64,000 bases of DNA from SAR116 cluster bacterium AG-325-F22 (GCA_003282885.1 QBYJ01000001.1:1-64000), one strand, 5' to 3'; positions 18,945 to 28,393 are shown, numbered from the stretch's first letter. A program made the numbers and translations. Notes: a model not told the origin generated them from the sequence alone.

Positions 18945-19670
18945 ATGATTAGAGGATTATTTATAGCAATAATAATTTTTACGATTTGGGAAATATGTTG
19001 TATATTTTTTGAATTACCTCCATTTATGCTTCCTCCTCCAACAATGATTTTTCTTTCAATTTTTAATAATTGGGAACAACTTTTAATTCACTCATCATAT
19101 ACTCTTGTTGAAATTCTAGCTTCTATTATAATAGGAACGCTAATAGGCATTACTACAGCTCTAGCAATTTCTTCATCACCACGATTGAAGATATGGGTTA
19201 TGCCTATCTTACTGGCAAGTCAGTCAATCCCAGTATTTGCTTTAGCTCCATTATTAATTTTATGGCTTGGCTATGGAATAAGTAGCAAAATTGTAATTGG
19301 TGTTTTAATTGTTTTTTTTCCAATTACCTCAAATTTTACTGATGCATTGAATAAAGTACCTCAAGAATTAATTGACGCTGGTAAAACATTAAATTTCTCA
19401 AAAACTCAATTATTTTGGGAAATTAAAATCCCCTCTTCTCTTCCCGGATTATGTTCTGGAATTAGAGTTGCTGCCTGCTTCGCACCTATCGGAGCTGTAG
19501 TTGGTGAATGGATTGGCGGCAGTACCGGACTTGGTTCATTTATGATTTATAGCAACGCACGTCTTCAAACAGATAATATGTTTGCAGCTTTAATAATTTT
19601 AATATTCATGACAATAACCTTATACAGAATTACTGATATAATTTTGAGTAGATATGTGTGGTGGAAATAA
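18945..19670 (+). CDS. ABC transporter permease, ThiX/SsuC-like
   Basis: The 241-aa inner-membrane protein has about six helices and the BPD permease EAA loop (DAGKTLNFSKTQLFWEIKIPSSLPGL). It resembles the SsuC/TauC/ThiX group. Because a thiamine-type binding protein under a TPP riboswitch follows, it most likely moves a thiamine precursor such as a pyrimidine (HMP or a relative). AAGG precedes the ATG. The permease lies upstream of, not under, the riboswitch, and no ATP-binding subunit gene is next to it. Confidence 0.8.
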   Translation: MIRGLFIAIIIFTIWEICCIFFELPPFMLPPPTMIFLSIFNNWEQLLIHSSYTLVEILASIIIGTLIGITTALAISSSPRLKIWVMPILLASQSIPVFALAPLLILWLGYGISSKIVIGVLIVFFPITSNFTDALNKVPQELIDAGKTLNFSKTQLFWEIKIPSSLPGLCSGIRVAACFAPIGAVVGEWIGGSTGLGSFMIYSNARLQTDNMFAALIILIFMTITLYRITDIILSRYVWWK

Positions 19671-19711
19671 AAAAGTTATTGATTATTTCTTAAAATATGT
19701 AAAAAATTCAT

Positions 19712-19791
19712 TAGCCAGGGGTGCTTGACATTTGTCTTGCTGAGAAATTAACCCTTATAACCTGATCTGGTTAGAACCAGCGGAGGGAGAT
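19712..19791 (+). promoter_or_regulatory. TPP riboswitch (THI element)
   Basis: The conserved THI-box parts are in order: CAGGGGTGC, GCTGAGA, ACCC, ACCTGATCTGG, and CCAGCGGAGGGA. The last segment (GGAGGGAG, 19782-19789) also serves as the ribosome site for the ATG at 19797, so thiamine pyrophosphate binding would be expected to hide it and block translation of the binding-protein gene. Confidence 0.95.
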
Positions 19792-19796
19792 GCAGA

Positions 19797-20735
19797 ATGC
19801 ATAATATATTTAAGATACTCACTATAATTTTGTTATCAGTCATGACCTGTGTTGTTAACGCTAAAACAGACAAACTTACTATAGGGCTTGATTGGTTTAT
19901 TAACCCTGATCATGCTCCTTTAATAATAGCTCAAAAAAGAAATTTTTTTAAGGATTTTGGATTAGAAGTTGAAATGATTGAACCAGCTGATCCTAATGAC
20001 CCTCCAAAACTAGTTGCTGCCGGTAAATTAGACTTAGCTATCTCCTATCAACCACAACTTCATATTCAAGTGGATCAAGGCTTACCAGTAGTTAGAGTTG
20101 GAACGTTAGTTAGTGTTCCTTTAAATTCCCTTGTGGTTTTAAAAGATGGACCTATTAAATCAATTGCAGATCTAAAAGGTAAAAAAGTTGGTTTTTCTGT
20201 TGGGGGCTTTGAGGAAGCTCTGCTGTCAGGCATGCTACAAAAGTACAACCTTAAAATGTCAGATGTTGAATTAATAAACATAAATTTTTCTTTATCGCCA
20301 TCTTTAATTGCAAAAAAAGTTGATGCAGTAATAGGCGCATTTAGAAATTTTGAACTTAATCAAATGGATATAGTAAATCACCCTGGTAAAGCTTTTTACC
20401 CTGAAGAACACGGAGTTCCTTCCTATGAAGAACTTATTTATATAGCAAATGCTAAAAACAGAAATAATCCTGTTTTTAATAAATTTTTCAAAGCTATCCA
20501 AAAAGCAACACTTACTATTGTTAACGATCCAAAGTCGACATGGAAAGATTTTTCTACTTATAGAAAGGGTCTTGATGATGAGTTGAACAAACGTGCTTTT
20601 AAAGATACTTTACCAAGATTTACATTAAGACCACAAGCTCATGATTTAAATACTTACAAAAATTTTAGTAATTTTCTCAAGGAAAAAGGAATTATTAAAA
20701 AAATCACAAAAGTAGAAACATTTGCTAAACCTTAG
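19797..20735 (+). CDS. thiY: ABC transporter substrate-binding protein, ThiY (NMT1/THI5)-like
   Basis: The 312-aa periplasmic protein starts with a signal peptide (about residues 1-22, ending VNA). Then comes the NMT1/THI5-like fold: KLTIGLDWFINPDHAPLIIAQ at the start and a DLAISYQPQ motif. The family binds formylaminopyrimidine or hydroxymethylpyrimidine precursors of thiamine. Regulation by the TPP riboswitch that overlaps its ribosome site supports that. The permease gene is 126 bp upstream on the other side of the riboswitch. Confidence 0.9.
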   Translation: MHNIFKILTIILLSVMTCVVNAKTDKLTIGLDWFINPDHAPLIIAQKRNFFKDFGLEVEMIEPADPNDPPKLVAAGKLDLAISYQPQLHIQVDQGLPVVRVGTLVSVPLNSLVVLKDGPIKSIADLKGKKVGFSVGGFEEALLSGMLQKYNLKMSDVELININFSLSPSLIAKKVDAVIGAFRNFELNQMDIVNHPGKAFYPEEHGVPSYEELIYIANAKNRNNPVFNKFFKAIQKATLTIVNDPKSTWKDFSTYRKGLDDELNKRAFKDTLPRFTLRPQAHDLNTYKNFSNFLKEKGIIKKITKVETFAKP

Positions 20736-20812
20736 GTAGATAAAAACTCTTATTGAAATTAAAGCTAACATTAGCTAAAAATTAGCGATAGTACATATCG
20801 GGGTTTAGTTTA

Positions 20813-21280
20813 ATGAAATCAATATCACTCTTTGTTATTTTACTAGGATTATGGCTTTTAATGTCTGGGCATTATAGTTTCCTTATAACAAGTCTTGGAG
20901 TACTATCTTGCGCTTTTTGTGTGTATGTTGCCAGAAGAGCAAAACTTATTGATAAAGAAGGATTACCTTTATTTTTCTTTCCTAGACTTTTTAACTATTT
21001 AATTTGGTTGTTTAAAGAAATATTTATCTCAAACCTAAATACTGCAAAAGTTATAATATCTGGAAAAATTGAGCCTGAAACTTTTACTGTAAAAGCCTCA
21101 CAATCAACTGATGTTGCTAAAGTAACATACGCAAATTCTATTACTTTGACTCCAGGAACTGTTACTACAAAGATTAAAGATAATATGTTTGAGGTACATG
21201 CTCTTAACTCTGATTTTGGGAATGACGTTAGAAGTAATGTAATGGATAAAAAAGTAAAGTGGTTAGAAGGAGATCAATAA
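20813..21280 (+). CDS. mnhE: Mrp-type Na+(or K+)/H+ antiporter subunit E
   Basis: The 155-aa protein has about three N-terminal membrane helices followed by a cytoplasmic domain ending in SITLTPGTVTTKIKDNMFEVHAL, characteristic of MnhE/MrpE. It opens a run of ten genes, each joined by overlaps or gaps of only a few bases. The last base of its stop codon is the first of the next gene's ATG (taatg). GGGG precedes its ATG. Confidence 0.93.
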   Translation: MKSISLFVILLGLWLLMSGHYSFLITSLGVLSCAFCVYVARRAKLIDKEGLPLFFFPRLFNYLIWLFKEIFISNLNTAKVIISGKIEPETFTVKASQSTDVAKVTYANSITLTPGTVTTKIKDNMFEVHALNSDFGNDVRSNVMDKKVKWLEGDQ

Positions 21281-21546
21281 TGTTTTTAGCCGCTTTAATC
21301 GCATGCGCATTTTCAGGTATACTGATACTAATTAGAATCATTTTAGGTCAGACAATTTTTGACAGAGTTTTAGCTGTTAACAGTCTTGGAACTATCATTG
21401 TAATTGGAATTGCTCTTCATGGTTTTTATACAAATAGACCAGAGTTTTTGGACATCGCAATTGTTTACGCTTTAATTAATTTCATAGGAACAGTTGCTGT
21501 GTTAAAACTTTTTAGTACAGGCTCATTAGGGGAACAAAGAAAATAA
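21280..21546 (+). CDS. mnhF: Mrp-type antiporter subunit F
   Basis: The 88-aa protein has three membrane helices and the MnhF hallmark RIILGQTIFDRVLAVNSLGT. The ATG at 21280 is chosen because GGAGAT precedes it and it overlaps the mnhE stop by one base; an ATG 7 codons upstream lies inside mnhE. Confidence 0.93.
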   Translation: MFLAALIACAFSGILILIRIILGQTIFDRVLAVNSLGTIIVIGIALHGFYTNRPEFLDIAIVYALINFIGTVAVLKLFSTGSLGEQRK

Positions 21547-21866
21547 TGGACTTGTTTATAGACATCATTACAGGCTTATGTTTTTTTATAGGTTCTTTAT
21601 CTATTATAATTGGTGCGTGCGGACTCATTAAACTACCAGATGTGTTTTCAAGAATTCACGCTGCGGGTATGATTGATACTGGTGGCACAGCTTTTTTTCT
21701 TCTAGGTATGATCTTACAAACAGGCTGGTCTTTAATTACAGTTAAATTGATTTTAATAGGTGTTTTTGTATTTTTTACTAGTCCGGTTACCAGTCACGTT
21801 ACTGCTAATTTGGCTCGTAAAAAGAATTTAATGCCTGTAGGTAAGAAGATCGGAAAGCTTTTATGA
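21546..21866 (+). CDS. mnhG: Mrp-type antiporter subunit G
   Basis: The 106-aa protein has three membrane helices and the MnhG signature LIKLPDVFSRIHAAGMIDTGG near residue 30. It overlaps mnhF by one base and the next gene by four bases. In Mrp complexes the small subunits E, F and G line a cation path beside the NuoL/M/N-like subunits. Confidence 0.93.
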   Translation: MDLFIDIITGLCFFIGSLSIIIGACGLIKLPDVFSRIHAAGMIDTGGTAFFLLGMILQTGWSLITVKLILIGVFVFFTSPVTSHVTANLARKKNLMPVGKKIGKLL

Positions 21867-22435
21867 TATCTGAATTAATTATAAATGCATTTTTGGTCAC
21901 TGTTATGCTTGCTATTGGCATTGCACTACTCAGAACAAGAACTTTAATTTTTACTGTAGTTTTAACTAGTGCTTATTCGTTAGTTGCTGCGTTAATGTTC
22001 ATAACTCTTGATGCTGTTGATGTTGCCTTTACTGAAGCCTCTGTAGGAGCTGGAATTTCTACAATATTATTTTTAGCTGCTATGGCTTACCTACCAAAAG
22101 AGGAAGAAGAAAATATAAATAGTCAAATTCTACCAGCCCTTACATGCATACTTCTGGGTGGAATTTTGATCTGGTGTAGTTATGACTTGCCTGAAATTGG
22201 ACTATTGTCCTCTCCAGTACATCAACATATTGTTCCAGACTATATTTTAGGATCACGAGATGACATTGGTATTCCAAATATAGTTACGTCAGTGCTAGCA
22301 AGTTATAGAGGTTATGATACTTTTGGTGAAACAATAGTTGTGTTTACAGCTGGAGTTGCAGTTTTAGTATTATTAAAGAATAACACGCAAACCAGTAATC
22401 AAAAAAACAAAAATTCTAAAAGAAAAGTTAGTTGA
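21863..22435 (+). CDS. DUF4040/MbhD-E-type antiporter subunit (MnhB N-part-like)
   Basis: The 190-aa membrane protein carries an MbhD/DUF4040 domain (LRTRTLIFTVVLTSAYSLVAAL, then DAVDVAFTEASVGAGIST) followed by a second MbhE-like part with GYDTFGETIVVFTAGVAVLVLL. In canonical Mrp operons these sequences are the C-terminal section of MnhA; here they form a separate subunit. It lies between mnhG and mnhB. Confidence 0.88.
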   Translation: MISELIINAFLVTVMLAIGIALLRTRTLIFTVVLTSAYSLVAALMFITLDAVDVAFTEASVGAGISTILFLAAMAYLPKEEEENINSQILPALTCILLGGILIWCSYDLPEIGLLSSPVHQHIVPDYILGSRDDIGIPNIVTSVLASYRGYDTFGETIVVFTAGVAVLVLLKNNTQTSNQKNKNSKRKVS

Positions 22436-22436
22436 T

Positions 22437-22865
22437 ATGAATGAAAACCCAATCTTAAGAGTTTCTACAAAAATACTTTTTGCACCAATAATTTTATTTG
22501 GCTTATATGTACAATTTCATGGAGATTTTGGTCCTGGTGGTGGATTTCAGGCTGGGGTAATAGTTGCTAGTGCTTTTATACTTTATTCTATTGTATTTGG
22601 CGTTGATGAAGGCAAAAAGCTTTTACCATCAAATATTAATTTATTTTTATTAGCTCTAGGTGGCTTGCTATATGGTGGAGTTGGCATTGCTTCAATGTTA
22701 CTTGGAGAGGAGTTTTTATCGTATAACATTTTAGGATCTTCTCCACAATCAGGACAGCATATTGGTATTTTGTTAATTGAATTTGGTGTAGGTCTTACCG
22801 TATCAAATGTAATGATTGCTTTGTTCAATGCTTTCGTAAGTTTTAAATCAGGAAAAAATAAGTAA
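22437..22865 (+). CDS. mnhB: Mrp-type antiporter subunit B
   Basis: The 142-aa protein has four membrane helices and the MnhB signature FHGDFGPGGGFQAGVIVASAF near residue 28, with a second conserved part near the end (HIGILLIEFGVGLTVS). Stop and start distances to its neighbours are 1 base on both sides. Confidence 0.93.
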   Translation: MNENPILRVSTKILFAPIILFGLYVQFHGDFGPGGGFQAGVIVASAFILYSIVFGVDEGKKLLPSNINLFLLALGGLLYGGVGIASMLLGEEFLSYNILGSSPQSGQHIGILLIEFGVGLTVSNVMIALFNAFVSFKSGKNK

Positions 22866-22866
22866 A

Positions 22867-23280
22867 ATGATATCTTCTACTATTGGCATTTGGAATTATT
22901 GGATTGTTTTCCTACTTATGATGATAGGATTGTTTCTTGTTATTGGAAGAAAAAATTTTTTAAAGAAGATAGTAGGATTAACAATTTTTCAGACATCAGT
23001 TTTTCTTCTCTATATTACTTTTGGTAAAATTAAAGGTGGTACTCCTCCAATTCTAAATAATGCAATTGATACTGTTTATTCCAATCCACTACCACATGTT
23101 TTAATACTTACAGCAATTGTTGTAGGAGTTGCAACTACTGCATTAGGTATGTCATTGGTATTAAGAATAAATTCAGAATACGGTAGTATTGAAGAAGATG
23201 AGATATCTGCTCAGGATCTGGTTGATTATCATGACCAAATTGAAACAAGTAAAAAAATTGATACGAAATTTATACAATGA
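22867..23280 (+). CDS. mnhC: Mrp-type antiporter subunit C (NuoK-like)
   Basis: The 137-aa protein has three membrane helices, like NuoK. The conserved segment is ADP-type LPHVLILTAIVVGVATTALGMSL preceded by NPLP. It overlaps the following mnhD by 4 bp. Confidence 0.92.
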   Translation: MISSTIGIWNYWIVFLLMMIGLFLVIGRKNFLKKIVGLTIFQTSVFLLYITFGKIKGGTPPILNNAIDTVYSNPLPHVLILTAIVVGVATTALGMSLVLRINSEYGSIEEDEISAQDLVDYHDQIETSKKIDTKFIQ

Positions 23281-24770
23281 CAGATATTTTAATTAAAAAT
23301 CTGCCTATATTAGTCGTTCTATGTCCGTTAATGATGTCTCTGATAGTGGTATTAATACCAAATATTTTTTTAAGCTGGCTGCTAACTTTTGCTAGCACTT
23401 TTGTAGCTTTCATATTTTCAATTTTATTATATCAAGAAGTCCAAATTCATTCGACTATTTCATACGCCTTAGGAAATTGGGCTCCCCCTCTAGGCATAGA
23501 GTATGTAATTGATAAAGTTTCAATATTCCCAATTATCATTATTACTTTGATTGGTTTTTTAACAACTATTTTTTCATCTAAAATGATGCCTGACGAAATT
23601 AATGAAACCTCAATTTCTAAAGTTTATAGTTTATGGCTTCTAGCAATTGCAGGGTTAATTGGATTAGTCACTACCGGAGATGCATTTAACCTTTTTGTGT
23701 TCTTAGAGATATCTTCTTTGGCTTCTGTTGCTTTGGTAGCAATGGGAGCGCAAAAGGACAAACAAGCTCTGGTAGCAGCTTATAATTATCTAATTATTGG
23801 TGCTGTAGGTGCCTCACTTTACGTAATAGGAGTTGGGTTGTTATATGGAATAACAGGAACTCTTAATATGGCAGATCTCTCAGAACGTGTTGTAGATCTA
23901 AAAAATAATAAAGCATTAATAGCTGGATTTGGTTTTATGATAGTTGGAATTATGGTTAAAGCAGCTGTTTTTCCAATGCATATTTGGTTGCCAAGGGCAT
24001 ACGCTTATGCACCATCTGCCGTTTCTGTTTTACTAGCTGCCACTGCTACAAAGGCATCTTTATATATACTTGCTCGCATTTTATTTTCTGTTTTTGATAT
24101 TGCAGATAATTTGATCATTAATACACTCTCGTATATAATTCTTCCTCTTTCAATAATAGCTATGTTTGCTGGTACAATAATGGCTGTCTATGAAAAAGAT
24201 ATTAAACGCCTTTTAGCGCATTCTTCAGTTGCACAAATAGGTTATATAACATTGGCATTTGCAATCGGAACTAAGGCAAGTGTTGCTGCTGGTTTTATCC
24301 ATATGTTTAATCACGCACTTATTAAAGGCGCGCTATTCATGGCAATAACTTCAATTAGTTTTTATATCCAAAAAAGAGTAACTCTCAGTAACTTATCTGG
24401 TCTTGGAAGGGCTATGCCAATAACTTTTTTTTGTTTTGTAATTTGCTCACTTAGCCTCGCAGGACTTCCGCTAACTGCTGGTTTTATTTCCAAGTTATAC
24501 CTTATAAAAGCTTCTATAAGTGCAGATGGTTTATGGATAGCTATACTTATATTATTTAGTTCAGCATTATCAGTTATTTATTTATGGAAAATGATTGAGG
24601 CTTTATGGTTACAACAACCAAGAAAAGAAATAATTATTAAGGAAAACCCTACAATTTATATCTCTTTGTTAATAATAACATTCTTAAATATTTATTTTGG
24701 TTTAGATGCTTCTTTTGTTGTAGATAGTAGTACTGAGGCAGCTGAAAAATTAGTAGGAGTGTCAAAATGA
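23277..24770 (+). CDS. mnhD: Mrp-type antiporter subunit D (NuoL/M/N-like), first copy
   Basis: The 497-aa protein has about 14 helices and is homologous to complex I antiporter subunits. Key conserved parts are VFLEISSLASVALVA near residue 145, KAAVFPMHIWLPRAYAYAPS near 230 with the membrane lysine and PxHxWLP motif, and YEKDIKRLLAHSSVAQIGY near 305. It is the first of three such subunits in this operon and overlaps the next by 4 bp. Confidence 0.93.
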   Translation: MTDILIKNLPILVVLCPLMMSLIVVLIPNIFLSWLLTFASTFVAFIFSILLYQEVQIHSTISYALGNWAPPLGIEYVIDKVSIFPIIIITLIGFLTTIFSSKMMPDEINETSISKVYSLWLLAIAGLIGLVTTGDAFNLFVFLEISSLASVALVAMGAQKDKQALVAAYNYLIIGAVGASLYVIGVGLLYGITGTLNMADLSERVVDLKNNKALIAGFGFMIVGIMVKAAVFPMHIWLPRAYAYAPSAVSVLLAATATKASLYILARILFSVFDIADNLIINTLSYIILPLSIIAMFAGTIMAVYEKDIKRLLAHSSVAQIGYITLAFAIGTKASVAAGFIHMFNHALIKGALFMAITSISFYIQKRVTLSNLSGLGRAMPITFFCFVICSLSLAGLPLTAGFISKLYLIKASISADGLWIAILILFSSALSVIYLWKMIEALWLQQPRKEIIIKENPTIYISLLIITFLNIYFGLDASFVVDSSTEAAEKLVGVSK

Positions 24771-26224
24771 TCTCCTTTGAAAATTTAATTTTAATTACAC
24801 TTTTATCTCCTCTGCTAGTGTGTCTTATCACACCTTTGTTATCATCTAAACCTATCTTAAGAGATATTCTTGGTCCTCTAGGGGGTATAATAAGCTCTTG
24901 GGGGGCTATCCAATTGATGGCTTCTATTTTAAATGGAGAACAACCAAGGTTAGAATTGTTACAGATTGCTGAAGGGATCTCTATAAGTTTCGTAGTCACA
25001 CCCTTAGGTGCAATATTTGGACTTGTCGCTTCTGTGCTATGGATTTTTGCAGCAATATATTCTGTAGGTTACATGAGAGGAAATAAAGAAAAAAATCAAA
25101 CAAGATTTTATATTTTTTATGCTATGGCTGTTCATGCAGCTTTATGTATTGCCTATGCAGGCGATTTACTAACATTATTTATTTTCTATGAAGTACTAAC
25201 ATTTTCAACATATCCATTAGTTACCCATAAACAAAATGAAATGGCGCAGAAAGCAGGACGTCTTTACATGTCTATTCTAGTTGGTACGTCTGTTATTCTA
25301 CTTCTTCCAGCAATAATTTGGGTTTGGGTAGTTACTGGATCTCTAGAAATGTCTCAAAATGGTGTTTTAGATGGAAAAATGAACCCTAAGTATGCCCCAT
25401 ATTTACTAGCTATGTTTGTTTTTGGAATAGGTAAAGCCGCCTTAATGCCAATTCATAAATGGTTGCCTGCTGCAATGGTAGCACCTACCCCTGTGTCTGC
25501 TCTTTTACATGCTGTAGCTGTTGTAAAAGCTGGTGTTTTTACCATGTTATTAATATTGACAAATGTATTTGGAATTGATTTTTTGTCAAAAACAGGGGCA
25601 TCCAACTGGTTAGTTTGGTTAGCCTCTTTTACACTACTTACAACAAGTATAATTGCAATTTATAAAGATGATATAAAAGCAAGATTAGCCTATTCAACTA
25701 TAAGTCAACTGTCATACATAACATTAGGAGGAGCACTAGCTTCCTCTATGGCCACTCAAGGAGCGACTTTACACATCATTACGCATGCAGCAGGTAAAAT
25801 TACTTTATTCTTTGTAGCAGGTGCCATTTATGTTGGAGCAAAAATGTCTAAAATTTCTGAATTAAATGGTCACGGTAAATCTATGCCCTTAATTTTTCTA
25901 GCCTTTTTCGTTGGATCTTTATCTATTATTGGTGTGCCTCCAATGGGAGGTTCATGGAGTAAGTTTTTTTTGATGCTAGGTGCAGCTGAAAGTGGATACA
26001 TAACAGTGATAGCAGTTTTTTGTATTTCAACAATTCTTAATGCATATTACTTAATGGAAATTCCCGCTAGAGCTTTCTTTTTTAAAAAGGAAAGAGAAGT
26101 TAAAATAAAGATACCAATATTAATAACAATACCTACATTAATAACGTGTTTTTTAACTATTTTACTTTTCTTTTTTATAGAACCATTTGAAAATTTAACT
26201 TCCATTATGGTGAATAAATTATGA
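24767..26224 (+). CDS. Mrp-type antiporter NuoL/M/N-like subunit, second copy
   Basis: The 485-aa membrane protein carries the proton-pump family motifs FYEVLTFSTYPLV near residue 140, GKAALMPIHKWLPAAMVAPTPVSALLHA near 225 and YKDDIKARLAYSTISQLSYI near 305. It resembles MnhD/MnhA core sequences but lacks the long C-terminal extension of MnhA. It lies between two other antiporter-like subunits. Confidence 0.92.
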   Translation: MISFENLILITLLSPLLVCLITPLLSSKPILRDILGPLGGIISSWGAIQLMASILNGEQPRLELLQIAEGISISFVVTPLGAIFGLVASVLWIFAAIYSVGYMRGNKEKNQTRFYIFYAMAVHAALCIAYAGDLLTLFIFYEVLTFSTYPLVTHKQNEMAQKAGRLYMSILVGTSVILLLPAIIWVWVVTGSLEMSQNGVLDGKMNPKYAPYLLAMFVFGIGKAALMPIHKWLPAAMVAPTPVSALLHAVAVVKAGVFTMLLILTNVFGIDFLSKTGASNWLVWLASFTLLTTSIIAIYKDDIKARLAYSTISQLSYITLGGALASSMATQGATLHIITHAAGKITLFFVAGAIYVGAKMSKISELNGHGKSMPLIFLAFFVGSLSIIGVPPMGGSWSKFFLMLGAAESGYITVIAVFCISTILNAYYLMEIPARAFFFKKEREVKIKIPILITIPTLITCFLTILLFFFIEPFENLTSIMVNKL

Positions 26225-26448
26225 AGGCTTTAATTAAAAAATTTGGAAAAATAAATTCCAGTGTTTTATTATTATGTATTGTATTTTTAGTTTTTGAGCT
26301 AATTGGTCATAGACATGGTGAGACATCAATAGAAGATTTCACATTTTTCCCAGCTTTTTTTGGTTTTTTATCATGCATAGTAATCTTTAAAATCGGTGTG
26401 AGCTTGAGGTCGTTTTTAATGAAAGATGAGGATTATTATGATAAGTAA
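26221..26448 (+). CDS. Small membrane protein of the antiporter operon (75 aa)
   Basis: The protein has two predicted membrane helices (about residues 12-28 and 40-62), separated by a polar loop with RHGETSIEDFTF. It overlaps the preceding subunit by 4 bp (ATGA) and the following gene by 11 bp, so it is clearly part of the operon. I do not recognise the family by name. A role as an accessory subunit of the antiporter is inferred from position only. Confidence 0.75.
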   Translation: MKALIKKFGKINSSVLLLCIVFLVFELIGHRHGETSIEDFTFFPAFFGFLSCIVIFKIGVSLRSFLMKDEDYYDK

Positions 26449-28135
26449 TTTCCCTCCAGGATTTATAATGATTATTGGGGCATTATTGATCCCTTTTTTA
26501 CCTCATATAATCAGACAAATTTATATGATGATATTAATATTGATTTCTGCATATTCATTAACTCTTGGATTTGGTATCCATTCAATTATAAATTTAATGG
26601 GTTTTGATTTTATTTTGTTTCAATCAGATTCACTTACACTACCATTTGCAATAATTTTTCATATAGCAGCTGCACTTAACGTAATATATGGTGCTCACGA
26701 AAAACAATGGAAACAACACGTTTCAATTATGAGCTATAGTGGCGCAGCAATAGCAGCAGTGCATGCAGGAGACCTGTTTACACTTTTTATCTGGTGGGAA
26801 GCGACAGCTTTTACATCTGTTTTTTTAATTTTAGCTGGTAATACGTATAGATCTTACCGATCAGCATTTAGATATATATTAATTCAAGTTACATCTGGTA
26901 TGTTTTTACTTGCTGGAGCTATTATATTGCTAATCAACGATGGAAGTGCACTACTCACCAAATTTGATATTAACTCTTTATATGGACAATTGATTTTTAT
27001 TGCTTTTGGAATAAAAGCAGCATTTCCACTTTTAAATGGTTGGTTACAGGACTCTTATCCTGAGGCATCTGAAATTGGTACAGTTGCCCTTTCAACTTTT
27101 ACAACTAAGTTAGCAATTTTTTGTTTTGCAAAATGTTTTGCAGGTACTGAGCTTTTAATTGTAATAGGCGCTATTATGACTTTTTATCCGATATTCTTTG
27201 CTGTGATCGAAAATGATTTAAGAAGAGTATTAACATATAGCCTAAACAACCAACTCGGTTTTATGATAGTTGCAATTGGAATAGGAACTGAATTAGCAAT
27301 AAACGGTGCTGTGGCACACGCTTTTGCCCATATATTATATAAAGGACTTCTTTTTATGGGTATGGGAGCCGTTCTTTTCAGAGTGGGTACATGTAAAGCT
27401 TCAGAGCTAGGTGGATTGTTTAAATATATGCCAATAACCGCGGTGTGCACTATAATAGGAGCAATTTCCATATCCGCCTTTCCATTGTTCAGTGGCTTTG
27501 TTGCAAAATCTTTAATAATGTCTGCACTTGGAAAAGAAGGCTTGGTTTTAGTTTATTTTATGCTTCTTTTTGCTTCTGCAGGAGTACTACACCATTCGGG
27601 AATTAAAATACCATTTTTCGCTTTTTTTGCTCATGAAAGCGGTATTAAAACTAAAGAAGCACCTCTTAATATGATTGTTGCAATGATAATAGCTTCTGCA
27701 TTGTGCATTTTAATAGGCATATTTCCTTCCACTTTTTATCAAATTTTACCATATGAAATTAACTATCAGCCATATGATTTCAGTCATGTTGTTGGACAGT
27801 TACAACTCCTAACATTTGCGGCTTTTGCTTTCATATGTTTATGGCATTTCAAAATATATCCACCAGAGTTAAACTCTACAGTTTTAAATAGTGACTGGGT
27901 TTATAGAAAAATGATACCTGGAGTGTTAATACCACTGTTAAAATTAGTAGAGAGAATGAACCAAAAGTTTGAGGAACTTATGATCATTTTATTTTCTAGA
28001 ACAAAAATTTTGTTATCAAATACTATGTTAAAAAATAAAGTTTTTGACAGAGAAGTTGGTTCAGATACATTGATCGTTATTCAAATATTTACTGTTTTCT
28101 TAATTTTAATTTTTATAGGTCAGTTTTTTTTATAA
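26438..28135 (+). CDS. Mrp-type antiporter NuoL/M/N-like subunit, third copy
   Basis: The 565-aa protein has about 14 helices with the antiporter motifs LFIWWEATAFTSVFLILAG near residue 120, GIKAAFPLLNGWLQDSYPEASEIGT near 195 and IENDLRRVLTYSLNNQLGFM near 260. The usual PxHxWL motif here reads PLLNGWL. The ATG at 26438 is preferred because GAGG stands six bases before it; another ATG lies four codons upstream. A long C-terminal tail with a basic helix and a final membrane segment is typical of the third antiporter protein in such operons. Confidence 0.9.
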   Translation: MISNFPPGFIMIIGALLIPFLPHIIRQIYMMILILISAYSLTLGFGIHSIINLMGFDFILFQSDSLTLPFAIIFHIAAALNVIYGAHEKQWKQHVSIMSYSGAAIAAVHAGDLFTLFIWWEATAFTSVFLILAGNTYRSYRSAFRYILIQVTSGMFLLAGAIILLINDGSALLTKFDINSLYGQLIFIAFGIKAAFPLLNGWLQDSYPEASEIGTVALSTFTTKLAIFCFAKCFAGTELLIVIGAIMTFYPIFFAVIENDLRRVLTYSLNNQLGFMIVAIGIGTELAINGAVAHAFAHILYKGLLFMGMGAVLFRVGTCKASELGGLFKYMPITAVCTIIGAISISAFPLFSGFVAKSLIMSALGKEGLVLVYFMLLFASAGVLHHSGIKIPFFAFFAHESGIKTKEAPLNMIVAMIIASALCILIGIFPSTFYQILPYEINYQPYDFSHVVGQLQLLTFAAFAFICLWHFKIYPPELNSTVLNSDWVYRKMIPGVLIPLLKLVERMNQKFEELMIILFSRTKILLSNTMLKNKVFDREVGSDTLIVIQIFTVFLILIFIGQFFL

Positions 28136-28261
28136 ATAATAATTAAATTAATCTTCAATTTACCGTTCTATTTAATTATAATTCTCGCTAGATTAAATTT
28201 TTATAATTAAGTAATAAAATAGTTAGTTATTTATTTTGTTAAATAAATTAAAGGAAATTAG

Positions 28262-28393
28262 ATGAAAAAAAATAAAAGAGATTTACCTGCTGGCGTTCCA
28301 GAAGAAAATGTATATGAGAATACACATATTTTACTATATGTTTTCTATGCCATTGCTGTAGCTAGTGTAGTTTTATTATTGGTAAATCAATAA
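28262..28393 (+). CDS. Tiny single-pass membrane protein (43 aa)
   Basis: The frame begins ATG 28262 with AAGGAAATTAG just before it, a good ribosome site. The product is a hydrophilic head (KKNKRDLPAGVPEENVYENTH) followed by one membrane helix of about 20 residues. It ends directly at the TTG start of the Fe-S scaffold gene, with no gap. The size and layout are like small accessory subunits of membrane enzymes, but I cannot name a partner. Confidence 0.6.
   Translation: MKKNKRDLPAGVPEENVYENTHILLYVFYAIAVASVVLLLVNQ

Noticed and set aside
24649..24999. Minus-strand open frame across the junction of two antiporter subunits
   Set aside because: Overlaps two well-conserved genes on the other strand and lacks a ribosome site.
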